Source: CAYUNI01 sp964446245 (GTDB lineage Bacteria > Patescibacteriota > Minisyncoccia > Phycocordibacterales > XYD1-FULL-46-19). From it: a stretch of 52,582 nucleotides of DNA. The position numbers and the translations under genes are program-made. Positions within the stretch are counted from its first letter, which is position 1, and each line of letters opens with the position of its first letter. The stretch covers positions 1 through 52,582 of the forward strand of contig CAYUNI010000002.1 of the NCBI GenBank assembly GCA_964446245.1, read 5' to 3'. Under the pieces are notes generated by a model. The model worked only from the letters and a program-made list of their open reading frames with translations, was not told where the DNA came from and did no database searches. Of this stretch, positions 18,701 to 25,247 are shown one piece after another.

Positions 18701-19970
18701 TGCTAAGTGCGATTACATCGATACGATCACCAGCAGTATCAGCCGCGGCCAAGCTTACCTGCGTCGCAGGTGAGCTATATTGCAAACCGCCAATACAATA
18801 GGTCGAAGGCGAAACATCAAATGTAAAATTAGTACCAGAATAAGTGACTACTCCTCCTGAAAGTAAAGCATTGCTCACTGTGCAACCAGCGGCACCAGCG
18901 ACCAATTCACTCAAAGTCTTCGAGCCAACATTAGCATCTTGAAAAATTAAATCTGACCCAGAGTCTGAGACTGAGGTGCTAGCTGTAAAATATAAACTCC
19001 CTCCCAGCCAAGCATCACCAGCATTAAGATCAATCGTCGGTGTAGTGGTACCCAAAACCAAATAACCTTTCACTGTCTGATTGTCCCGTAAAAGCACATT
19101 GCCATCAATCTCCATAATATTACCAGTAGTAGAAGTCGCGGCCGTCCCAAGCAAAAGAACTTGGTTAAGATCAGATGGATAGAGAGCAAGATTAGTGGTA
19201 CTAGTCGACCACATACCCGTCGCGCCGCTAGAAGTAATATCAACTCCCCAATAAGGCACGCCGCTTGGCCCAACTTTTAACACCTGACCATCAGCGCCAA
19301 TCGCAAGCTTAGATAACTCACTGGTGGTCGTCGCAAAAATTAAATCTCCCCGAGTAAATGAGCTAAGTCCTGTCCCGCCATAAGTCGGACTAATGTTGAC
19401 GCCCTGCCAAGTAGCGCCGGTGATTGCTCCCGCTAGATAAAGATTGGTACCAGTGGCTGAGGTAAAATTAATCTGACTAATTGTGGCGGTAGCATTGGTA
19501 GTATCTGATCGCAAGAAAGAGGTCGAAGCTAAACCGGAAAACTTTTCGGCATTGAAAGCATTTGGGACAGCGCCAAGAATTTTGCGTGGGGTCATTTCTG
19601 AATCAGCTCCCACTGTGATGCCAAGGTAGAGAGTTTGATTAAAATCGATTGAAGCCAAGGAAGAGACCGAGCCAAGCATCACCGAAAAAAGACCATTGGT
19701 GACAGTGACAGTCTGCGTCTCGGTCCAGATAGCGGCACCGCCAGTAGAAACTTGGTATAAATTAAATACAAAAGTGTAAGACCCATCAGCGACATTAACA
19801 TTAGCTGAATTAGTAAGCTTCCCTTGATAATTTATCTGCTGATTGAAAGCTGCATCTGCAGTAAAAATAGAAACACCAAACACACCCAGACCGATGATGG
19901 TGAGGGCAAATAGAGCAAAGATCAATCGCCCAGAAAATCGAGAACGATAATCAGAAAAAACTCGCAACAT
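12783..19970 (-). CDS. Giant fibre-like surface protein with C-terminal S74 intramolecular chaperone
   Basis: This 2395-residue protein is by far the largest in the window. After a hydrophobic N-terminal segment (LIFALFALTIIGLGVFGVSIF, about 16-36) comes a domain typical of secreted repeat proteins (INYQGKLTN...WTETQTVTVTNGLFSVMLG). About 1,900 residues of Ser/Thr/Gly-rich repeats follow, such as LGIGTTTPNALLTV, VGIGKTxP and ALDVVGTASSTGLxVNG, which form trimeric beta-helix-like fibres in tail-spike proteins. At about 2105 the SDIRLKENL motif opens an S74 (endosialidase-type) self-cleaving chaperone domain ending in a coiled coil (ILVQAIKEQQGQIDLL). In known S74 proteins cleavage occurs just before this Ser. 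Beyond it lie a beta domain, a GCTNPTASNYNPQAIVDDGTC motif and a Pro/Ser-rich tail. It probably forms a host- or surface-attachment fibre. Confidence 0.85.
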   Translation of the reverse strand: MLRVFSDYRSRFSGRLIFALFALTIIGLGVFGVSIFTADAAFNQQINYQGKLTNSANVNVADGSYTFVFNLYQVSTGGAAIWTETQTVTVTNGLFSVMLGSVSSLASIDFNQTLYLGITVGADSEMTPRKILGAVPNAFNAEKFSGLASTSFLRSDTTNATATISQINFTSATGTNLYLAGAITGATWQGVNISPTYGGTGLSSFTRGDLIFATTTSELSKLAIGADGQVLKVGPSGVPYWGVDITSSGATGMWSTSTTNLALYPSDLNQVLLLGTAATSTTGNIMEIDGNVLLRDNQTVKGYLVLGTTTPTIDLNAGDAWLGGSLYFTASTSVSDSGSDLIFQDANVGSKTLSELVAGAAGCTVSNALLSGGVVTYSGTNFTFDVSPSTYCIGGLQYSSPATQVSLAAADTAGDRIDVIALSTAGTAVAVQGATSTNPIAPSSNPASQLDLTFVYIKANATKPGTDGAGPIEELIYLNNTEWSPTLTAKLDFDSTVDPYQGAKNVEVTTALVNADYFQFATTAPSWDPANYQSLTFYIKNKSAWASSNDRLNISFHSPANVRVGSVVALRHNVFGFDKNNTTSYQKIAIPLTYFGTLGSQVKYLRFTFSQGTSGNTINFRLDNISVQGTAGTSSDPYAVSGYGSDGQIAFFSGNGSRIGGNSALSWNNAARQFTLGTSSASASLVVVGTSTLATTTITGAFTITSTATSTFAGGLNLSSGCYAFGGVCLSTTTLMAGTSFGQTNYWDTDTSSWKATSSLAIDSAGNIGIGASPSAGVKLLVNGMTIGGSFYAGTGDANWLGGLSNTQLYFSSSTNNILSLYNQTGNQGLEVKENNVITMSLKNSLLYSKNGTLWLASTTGSSQIDGSLTVGKSFYITDAGFTANSTNVVMPTTTIGLLQVASHATTTNIYPLSNLQYSLGSSTYRWNEVWAGVLNLGTSTWSLHASSSDGRLSFTNSDSGAGTETFSLLRTGSLGLGTTTPNALLTVNDTGSTRDLLRVATTSAQNVFVINSNGHVGIGEAPAGANTYLRVKGDVSIEGAVSASDAYITNLATNGGLTFAGASGKLTQDANLFWDDTNNRLGVGVGSPSATLHLSANTATQASLIINSGTVLTTPVSGAIENDGTNLFYTDSTVKRQILNISNVIKEPTGFADLTSSTLSFNNTNRVFTLTPVGTLVTYYHGQKWSTTTAITTTIPDAAGLYYIYFDSTGQIQNSLSVWDLSIHVPIAVVYWNGNIGADPNVGILGDERHGVTMDWMTHEYLHNTVGTRYSSGFTGTFSTPTAINMTAGVVYDEDLRLSIPAQTSTRVLYRVSGAYSYTAVQNAYYHAVANILQYDNAGNLGNASNNNYVAYWIFATNSTSSPIVSIMGQRQDASLANARANNTLDGLSLGNLPFKEFKILYRVLLQRSGSSINYIEAQDLRSVSSLPATGNFTPTLHSSLGGLLLDDHTQYLLLAGRGGQEILDNISIGTTTNEKLFSVVGSTTISGSTTVGSLSIGSLSGIVKAVTGYITTALVNLTSDVTGILPVLNGGTGTSTMVAGGVNFSDGTKITQDSTNFYWDNTNKRLGIGTTDPSLNGGAVSKLTIITSADSSGIAIATSTTGKSFAVNASVAASGGWTMYDGGLNGTSWTAGLSQRSGYVGIGKTVPSTALDVVGTASSTGLVVNGNGSLTGTLTVSAPTGNSSLYLTTPTEGADSVLTFTQSQAHTEYGNGTIYFNNTHNTTYKTLAVITPLTVGATTNKGARLEFRTKKNGVSANATTKMTLTDTGKLGVGSVAPYGALSVYNKLADGAPTPADGLIFGNNTNDATGFTQAGIWAVGTSGYNGDLLFGTDGDGAQNNNVTEKMRIKASGIVGIGTASPIAKLNVVGDSAASPISTIKATQSFDVSASKDYFRANETILNINQPFTYGAGAEPQVLSAFASMGGSGSVNKVVSIYGGVQAGAGAITTGVAVEANTYVGAGTLTTGIGFNVGSMAGTNRYGLYMNDIGTVANTANQYAIYTNKGRVYFGDVVGIGKTAPATALDIVGTASSTGLWVNGNATTTGMLTVGNSAGGNSVLDLFEANVKKWSIFNNASDDRLYVTDAGGDSGVYMAQDATSWTANSDIRLKENLVPIDNALSKVLNLTGYVYNFKGNSKREIGLVAQEVLPNFPELVNTDGPYLGLTYDRIAPILVQAIKEQQGQIDLLKTQLLFGSSVGLDSSFSGIAKIPAGALSVKVDFDKPYGKTPAVVANQSEGSENVFVNYKIIRKSNLGFTIILQNPASEDLTFDWIALPIATSSSTPSSSTVGGMSEGTSGCTNPTASNYNPQAIVDDGTCILGQVSSGGGSTTTDTVIDTSSSGSSTPETKGTTSPDPIPPPVEILPTESSVNAVVAPDSSPASVEPALPAEPSPAP

Positions 19971-20172
19971 CTGCTGAAAATTATAACATTTTTTTCCTTT
20001 TTTTCCTCACAAAAACAACCAAAAAACCATTAAAACTGTGGATAAGTTTAAAAATTTTTTGACAGCGACAATTTCTTTTTTTTATCTAACTTTAATCCCG
20101 CTTTTCGAACCAAATTTTTTACCAAAAATATCCCCAAATTAAATTTAAGAAAAATCAAAAAAATATTTTCTT

Positions 20173-22254
20173 TTAATCGGCAGATTCGGTATCAAGTCCC
20201 ATCTCCCGTAAGACAAAGGCGTATTCAAAAGCGATATCACGAATATAATCATAGCGACCAGACGGTCCAGAGTGCCCTGTCCCCATATTGAGTTTCAAAA
20301 GTAAATTATTTTGATCAGTTTTATACTCTCGAAGTTTGGCGACCCATTTGAGCGGTTCCCAAAATGGCACAAAACGATCATTAAACGCTCCTTTAATCAA
20401 CATCGCCGGATAATTTTTCCGCGCAACATTATCATAAGGCGAATAAGATTTTATATATTCGTAATACTCTTGACGATTAGGGTCTCCCCATTCATCATAT
20501 TCCATCACGGTAAAAGGAATCGCCGGATCAAGCATCGTATTTAGGGTATCGACAAACGGCACATCGGCCACTACAGCGCGAAAAAGATCTGGCCGCATAT
20601 TAGTCACCGCCCCCACCAAAAGTCCGCCAGCCGAACCACCATAAATAGCGATTTTATCTTTCGTCGTATATTTTTTCTTGACAAAATATTCGGCGCAAGC
20701 GATAAAATCGTGAAAAGAATTTTTCTTATTCAAAAGCTTCCCCGCCTCATACCAGCGTCCGCCCATAACTCCACCGCCTCGAATATGAGCGATCGCGTAA
20801 ATAAAACCTCGATTAAGCAAACTAATTGCTGAATAAGAAAAATGTGGCTCTTCACTTTCGCTATAAGAACCATAACCGTAGAGAAAAACTGGATTACTAG
20901 AATCTCTCTTGCAATCACGATGGTGAACAATAGAAATCGGCACTCGTGTCCCATCATGCGACACCGCATAGACGCGATCCATTACAAAATCTTCCGCAGT
21001 AAAATCTGTCGGCAATTTTTCTTGTTTTTTTATCGACAATTCACCGCTCTCCATATCGTATTCATAGACAGTGTCTGGAGTCAAAAAAGATGAATAAGTA
21101 AAACGCAAAATAGTTGTTTTGAAATCGGGATTATTATCTTGAGAAATCGAATAGACCTCCTCCGGCAAATCAATCAATCGTCCAGTCATCGTCTCTAAAT
21201 CAATCACTCGAATTTGGCGAATACCGCTCGCCCGTTCGTACAAAACCAAAAATTTTTCAAAAATATCAAAATCGCTAATCTTCACATAATCATTATAGGG
21301 AAAAACTTCTTGCCAATTTTCTAATTGAGGTTCTCGAACACGCGTCTTTACTAATTTAAAATTTGGAGCACGATAATTAGTCATTACGAAAAACCAACCG
21401 TCCCAACTCTCAACATAATATTCCATACCAGCAATCCGACGCTGAATTAATTTAAAATTTTTCCGCCCTTCAACCAAAGATAAGTAGCGGAGCTCTGTCG
21501 TGTTTTGACTAATTGCTTGGCAAATAATATGCTGACGATCTTTAGTTTTTTCTAACCATAACGAAAAAGCCGAATCTAATTCCTCATAGAGCAGACGGTC
21601 ATCTCTTTCATTATCACCAAGCAAATGTTCATAAACTCGATAAGGACGATTAAGTTCGTCAAAAATCGTATAGTAAAAAACGCTATCGTCTTTTCCCCAC
21701 TCTAGAGAATAATGCGTATTAGACAAAGTATCGGTCAAAAGCTCGCCCGTATACAAATCTTTAACATAAATTGTAAAAATTTCCTGACCAGTAGTATCAA
21801 CCGAATAAGCAAGATATCGACCAGAAGGGCTAACCTCAAATACCCCGAGATCACAATAATCATAGCCTTCAGCCAGACGATTTTGATCAAGGATTATTTC
21901 TTCAGTAGCAGATGGGTCGTCACGACGACGACAATAGATAGGATAATCTAAACCTTTTTCAGTCTTTGTATAATAAAAATAAGCTCCAATTTTTTCCGGC
22001 ACCGATTGGTCATCTTCATCAATTCGCTTTTTAATTTCTTGGTATAATTTTTTTTGGACCGAAGCGCTTTCTTTCATCACTTCTTCGGTATAATCATTTT
22101 CCGCCTCAATATATTTTAAAACTTCTGGATTATCTCGATCTCGTAACCACGCATAATTATCCAAGCGAGTATCGCCGTGGACGGTGGTCACCTCGGGAAT
22201 TTGCTTAGCTCGGGGAGTTTTTGTGGTCTCGGTTTTGTCGTGAAGTGGTGGCAT
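20173..22254 (-). CDS. ptrB: Oligopeptidase B-type S9 serine peptidase
   Basis: A cytoplasmic prolyl-oligopeptidase-family enzyme that cleaves short peptides, usually after basic residues. I choose the ATG at 22254 (693 residues) because the family N-terminus ([35 protein letters not shown]) follows directly. A beta-propeller covers about 75-410 and an alpha/beta-hydrolase domain the rest. The triad is visible as Ser541 in GGSAGG, Asp626 in FNDRFV and His661 in GTGHSG. It overlaps the end of the upstream sdpI-like gene by 50 bases, so the two are probably co-transcribed. Peptide recycling would suit a bacterium that imports peptides (compare the solute-binding protein at 37932). Confidence 0.93.
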   Translation of the reverse strand: [693 protein letters not shown]

Positions 22255-22879
22255 GGACACGGCTTTGATAATACGAATAGCCCGCCAAATATACCACGAC
22301 AATAGCTATTGACGCAATGATAATAATCATTGCATAATTTAAAGTCCCTAAACTGGCAATTATTATTAATCCCAAGAAAACAAACAGCCAACTCCCCTGC
22401 TCATGAGTCTTTTGCCACACCTTTTCGTTAGACAAGGTCCAAGGTAAACGAATCCCGAAAGTTTGGTTAATCGGCAATCCACGCATTTCTAATCCTAGAT
22501 AGCTAAACAAAATACCCGTCACCGGAAAAATCAAATACAAAATATTAAAACGCCACCAATCAAGATTCCAGCCAATCATCGCAAGTTGAATTAAAAATAA
22601 AAAGATCGTTAAGGCGACAAAAACTCTTTCTACTTTATTCTTTGCTTTAACCTGGCTCAAATAATGGTCAAACTTCTTAACCAAAGTCGAAATAACTACC
22701 AAAAACAAGCTTGCAATCGGTACCAAATAAACAGCGAGATTAGCATCAAGCCAGCGGTCCGGTATCCCCCAAGCATTCCAATGAATTGGTATTGCCGGAG
22801 GCAAAACTGGACGCGCCAACCAGCCAAAAACAAATGACCCAAAAACAAAGATCCAAATCAAAAAATTATTTAAAGACAT
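22205..22879 (-). CDS. SdpI / DUF1648 family integral membrane protein
   Basis: A 224-residue protein with about six membrane helices. IPIHWNAWGIPDRW (about 30-43) is the DUF1648 signature, and the C-terminal half has the SdpI motif LPWTLSNEKVWQKTHEQGSW followed by hydrophobic helices. In Bacillus SdpI gives immunity to the SdpC toxin and also acts in signalling, but distant homologues are common and their role is unknown. No sdpC or regulator is nearby. TATAAT lies 9 bases before the ATG, and there is no SD. It overlaps the peptidase gene downstream, implying one transcript. Confidence 0.85.
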   Translation of the reverse strand: MSLNNFLIWIFVFGSFVFGWLARPVLPPAIPIHWNAWGIPDRWLDANLAVYLVPIASLFLVVISTLVKKFDHYLSQVKAKNKVERVFVALTIFLFLIQLAMIGWNLDWWRFNILYLIFPVTGILFSYLGLEMRGLPINQTFGIRLPWTLSNEKVWQKTHEQGSWLFVFLGLIIIASLGTLNYAMIIIIASIAIVVVYLAGYSYYQSRVHATTSRQNRDHKNSPS

Positions 22880-22953
22880 ATAAAGATAATTATAGAAAAA
22901 ACAAAAATAATTGCCAAGACGGCATCAAATATAGTAAGATTACCAAGTAATCT

Positions 22954-23040
22954 GGAGGGTTCGCATAGCGGTCTAGTGCGCTCGCTTGGAAAGCGGGTAA
23001 GGCTTAACGGCCTTCAAGAGTTCGAATCTCTTACCCTCCG
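22954..23040 (+). tRNA. tRNA-Ser (GGA)
   Basis: GGAGGGT (22954-22960) pairs with ACCCTCC (23033-23039), with G73 as discriminator as expected for serine. The anticodon loop TTGGAAA sits on the stem CTCGC/GCGGG and gives anticodon GGA. A long variable arm (TAAGGCTTAACGGCCTT) marks it as class II, and the T-loop is TTCGAAT. The 3' CCA is not encoded. A terminator follows at once (23051-23076). Confidence 0.95.
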
Positions 23041-23255
23041 CGCGTTGAAAAAAGAGCCGTTCATACGGCCTTTTTTCTTGCGTGGAGGGTAAGCAAGCCA
23101 ACTTCTTGGCTTGCGTAGAGATTCGAAAGGCGGAGCGATGTCGAGTTAGCGAGACACGCGAGCCCGGGTAGGAGCCACACAATATTTTGGGAAACGCCGT
23201 TAGGCGAAGAACAAAAATATTGCTGTGAGCTGACGCCGAATCTCTTACCCTCCGC
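23023..23255. repeat. Duplicated tRNA-Ser 3' end (att-like direct repeat)
   Basis: The last part of the tRNA, CGAATCTCTTACCCTCCGC (23023-23041), recurs exactly at 23237-23255. Between them, 23084-23126 holds an inverted version of the same end split by a small hairpin (CAAGCCAA / TTGGCTTG). Direct repeats of a tRNA 3' end are what site-specific integration leaves behind, but no integrase gene is here and the enclosed segment is only about 200 bases. Confidence 0.7.
23051..23076 (+). terminator. tRNA terminator
   Basis: GCCGT/ACGGC stem extended by AAAG/CTTT with one bulged A, followed by T6 on the plus strand. Confidence 0.8.
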
Positions 23256-23261
23256 CTTCGG

Positions 23262-23646
23262 TCGCCGTAGCTTCGTAGAAGCGAAGGATACCTTCAACAT
23301 CTAGTTTGCCATAATAAGTCTTAATATTAAATAAAGGGCGATCTACGGCGGACACAGTCCGCTAAAAAACGAGATTAGATTCGCCTCGCCGTAGCTTCGT
23401 AGAAGCGAAGGAGACCTTCAACATCTGGTTTGCTATAATAAGTCTTAATATTAAATAAAGGGCGACCTACGGCGTGACACAGTCCGCTAAAAAACAATTT
23501 AAGATTCGCCTCGCCGAAGCTTCGTAGAAGCGAAGGAGACCCTCAACATCTAGTTTGCCATAATAAGTCTTAATATTAAATAAAGGGCGACCTACGGCGT
23601 GACACAGTCCGCTAAAAAACAATTTAAGATTCGCCTCGCCGAAGCT
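23262..23646. repeat. Three tandem 124/125-bp repeats plus a partial fourth
   Basis: Units start at 23262, 23386 and 23511, with a truncated fourth at 23636. Each has a CTTCG/CGAAG hairpin near its start, an AT-rich middle, and CTACGGC pairing with GCCGTAG of the same unit in units 1 and 2. Units 2 and 3 are closer to each other than to unit 1. On the minus strand every unit keeps an open stretch of about 30 codons encoding a shared peptide (FNIKTYY...DVEG-LRFYEAT) without its own start codon. The 670 bases from 23041 to 23710 hold nothing else beyond tRNA-related repeats and terminators. Confidence 0.85.
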
Positions 23647-23674
23647 CCAAAAATTATTTTAATTTAAAAAGAAA

Positions 23675-23703
23675 GAGCCGTCACAATTTAGAAATGACAG
23701 CTC
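23675..23703 (-). terminator. Terminator of the zinc-ribbon gene
   Basis: On the minus strand GAGCTGTCA and TGACGGCTC pair fully with one G-U, followed by TTTCTTTTT. Confidence 0.75.
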
Positions 23704-23710
23704 CACATCC

Positions 23711-23908
23711 TCACCCCCACAACCCCGTAGAGGTTTGGTTGTGACTTTTACCAAAAAAAATAAGACGATAAACCTCGACCACCGCCCGAGGCTCGCACCC
23801 TGGGCAATAGCTTCCCTCGAGGGTCTGATAGCGCCCTTCGCCCTCAAGGATAACATTTCCACAAGAGGCGCACTTTACTCGAGGGGCTAATTTTTTTCCC
23901 TCTAACAT
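23711..23908 (-). CDS. Small zinc-ribbon-like protein, SD-led cassette
   Basis: A 65-residue protein with CASCGNVILEGEGRYQTLEG-YCPGC (residues about 13-38), a two-CxxC zinc ribbon. It is not a family I can name. The ATG at 23908 follows AAAGGGGG, a clear SD, and a terminator lies at 23675-23703, so it is a self-contained unit like those at 1132 and 27100. The last 20 residues (FFGKSHNQTSTGLWG) look unstructured. It may bind nucleic acid or protein; nothing in the context decides. Confidence 0.65.
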   Translation of the reverse strand: MLEGKKLAPRVKCASCGNVILEGEGRYQTLEGSYCPGCEPRAVVEVYRLIFFGKSHNQTSTGLWG

Positions 23909-24014
23909 TATTCCCCCTTTCTATGTTTTATTTAAAACCAATTCTGAATTTAATACTACCATACAAAAAAAATAATGCAAGATTGACGATTGCTAATTTT
24001 CCTTGCTAGAAAAA

Positions 24015-24066
24015 CAAACCCCGCCGTTAAAACAAGCAATTATTCTTGTTTTAACGGCGGGGTTTG
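24015..24066 (-). terminator. Terminator with 22-bp perfect stem
   Basis: 24015-24036 pairs with 24045-24066, 8-base loop, just after the stop of the PilZ gene. Confidence 0.85.
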
Positions 24067-24077
24067 AGCAATATTTT

Positions 24078-24410
24078 CTATTCTTCGCTCCCAATGAATT
24101 TCCTTAATTTCATTACATCTTCGGGTGTTAGATCAGAAAAAACGAAACCAACCTCATATTTTTCTGGCTCTCCCGGAAGCTTACTCAGCCAGACAACCGA
24201 GGCTACACACTTGACCTCACCCAAATTCGGCGACAAGCCAAATACCAATTCATAACGAGACATCGGCATAAAACGATGATCCGAGACTAGCCGAATCCCC
24301 GATTCACTCAAATCAACAGTGTAAGCTTTCACCTCCTCTTCTCCTCCCAATTTAATTCCTAGGCGACAAGTAATACGATCATACCGACGCCTTTCGTTTG
24401 AGTGTTCCAT
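24078..24410 (-). CDS. PilZ domain protein (c-di-GMP receptor)
   Basis: A 110-residue stand-alone PilZ domain. The two nucleotide-binding signatures are present: R-x-x-x-R as RRYDR (residues 8-12) and D-x-S-x-x-G as DLSESG (33-38), with beta strands between (GIRLVSDHR, YELVFGLSPN, KCVASVVWLSK, KYEVGFVFSDL). Such proteins change partner activity on binding c-di-GMP. A diguanylate cyclase lies at 31666-32713, so sender and receiver are in one window. The gene seems monocistronic; TAATATAAA lies 5-8 bases from the ATG and there is no SD. Confidence 0.88.
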   Translation of the reverse strand: MEHSNERRRYDRITCRLGIKLGGEEEVKAYTVDLSESGIRLVSDHRFMPMSRYELVFGLSPNLGEVKCVASVVWLSKLPGEPEKYEVGFVFSDLTPEDVMKLRKFIGSEE

Positions 24411-24503
24411 AGCTTTTTATATTAAACTATTAAAAAAACTAACCTCAACGAATCAAGTCTGGATGGGAAAGTTATACTTTCTCAATCATCCAGTTCTTAA
24501 CAA

Positions 24504-25238
24504 TTATTTTTTAATCTGATTACGGAAAAATATATCAACAGCCAACAAAACAATCACCACCACCAGTAGTATACCCAAGATCATAGACCAAGACAATCCC
24601 AAGATTCCGGATAACGCTACTTGACTAGCAGATGTGGCTGTCGCCAAGTCCTCTTCCTCAATCAAACGAGATTTTTCTGCTAATAACAATTCATCTTGGG
24701 CTGCCAAATTTTGACTTACGATCTGATTTTTTTTCTCCGCCACTACCGGAAGTGATTCCTTAACCACAAAACTAAATTTCGGTAAAACTTTTAACAAATT
24801 CTGATTTTGCGCATCCAAAATCTGCGCCCCTGAATTCACTTCAATAAGCCCAGAGCCTGTCCCCTTTGGCACAACCACCAGAGTCCCCAAAAGCATGCTC
24901 TTGTCCAATCCCCCCGCAAAACCTGCGGTCTTTATCAAACGACCAGTTGTGGGGTCCAACAAATCATAACCAGCTTGCTTAAGTGGGAGCCAGTCAGGCG
25001 CAAATTCAAAATTCTTTAAAGTCATCTTATCCAGTCCAGCAGAAAGCAAAATCTGTGCCGTATAAACTTTCTCACCAGAAGCAGGCACGACTCGTACTGG
25101 TAAACGATATTCTCGTCCCGCAATCAATTCACCAGCAGGCATCGCTACTTCAAAAGTCGCCGCTTCCGTCTCCCCGCCGACAAACAAACTACCGACTAAA
25201 AAGATGCTCGCAAAAATAAGTTTAGTATTTTTTTTCAT
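24504..25238 (-). CDS. Membrane-anchored cohesin-like protein
   Basis: 244 residues: signal peptide (LIFASIFLVGSLFVGGETEA), a cohesin-type beta-sandwich at about 28-160 (FEVAMPAGELIAGREYRLPVRV...VYTAQILLSAG...LKNFEFAPDW...AGGLDKSMLLGTLVVVPKG...GLIEVNSGAQILD), a linker, and a C-terminal helix (SMILGILLVVVIVLLAVDIFF, about 216-236) with a short basic tail. Cohesins bind dockerins. The gene immediately upstream in the same operon (9 bases apart) ends in a type I dockerin, so this protein probably holds that partner on the cell surface. The cohesin call is from pattern and context rather than a diagnostic residue. Confidence 0.75.
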   Translation of the reverse strand: MKKNTKLIFASIFLVGSLFVGGETEAATFEVAMPAGELIAGREYRLPVRVVPASGEKVYTAQILLSAGLDKMTLKNFEFAPDWLPLKQAGYDLLDPTTGRLIKTAGFAGGLDKSMLLGTLVVVPKGTGSGLIEVNSGAQILDAQNQNLLKVLPKFSFVVKESLPVVAEKKNQIVSQNLAAQDELLLAEKSRLIEEEDLATATSASQVALSGILGLSWSMILGILLVVVIVLLAVDIFFRNQIKK

Positions 25239-25247
25239 ATTAGTATT

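Noticed and set aside
12783..19970. Prophage tail fibre
   Set aside because: No other phage genes nearby, and an N-terminal signal-type segment points to a cellular surface protein.
22973..23300. Minus-strand frames over the tRNA and repeats
   Set aside because: They run through the tRNA and its repeats, have no start signals and no protein-like composition.
23262..23646. CRISPR array
   Set aside because: Units are 124-125 bases with no short repeat/spacer alternation and no cas genes.
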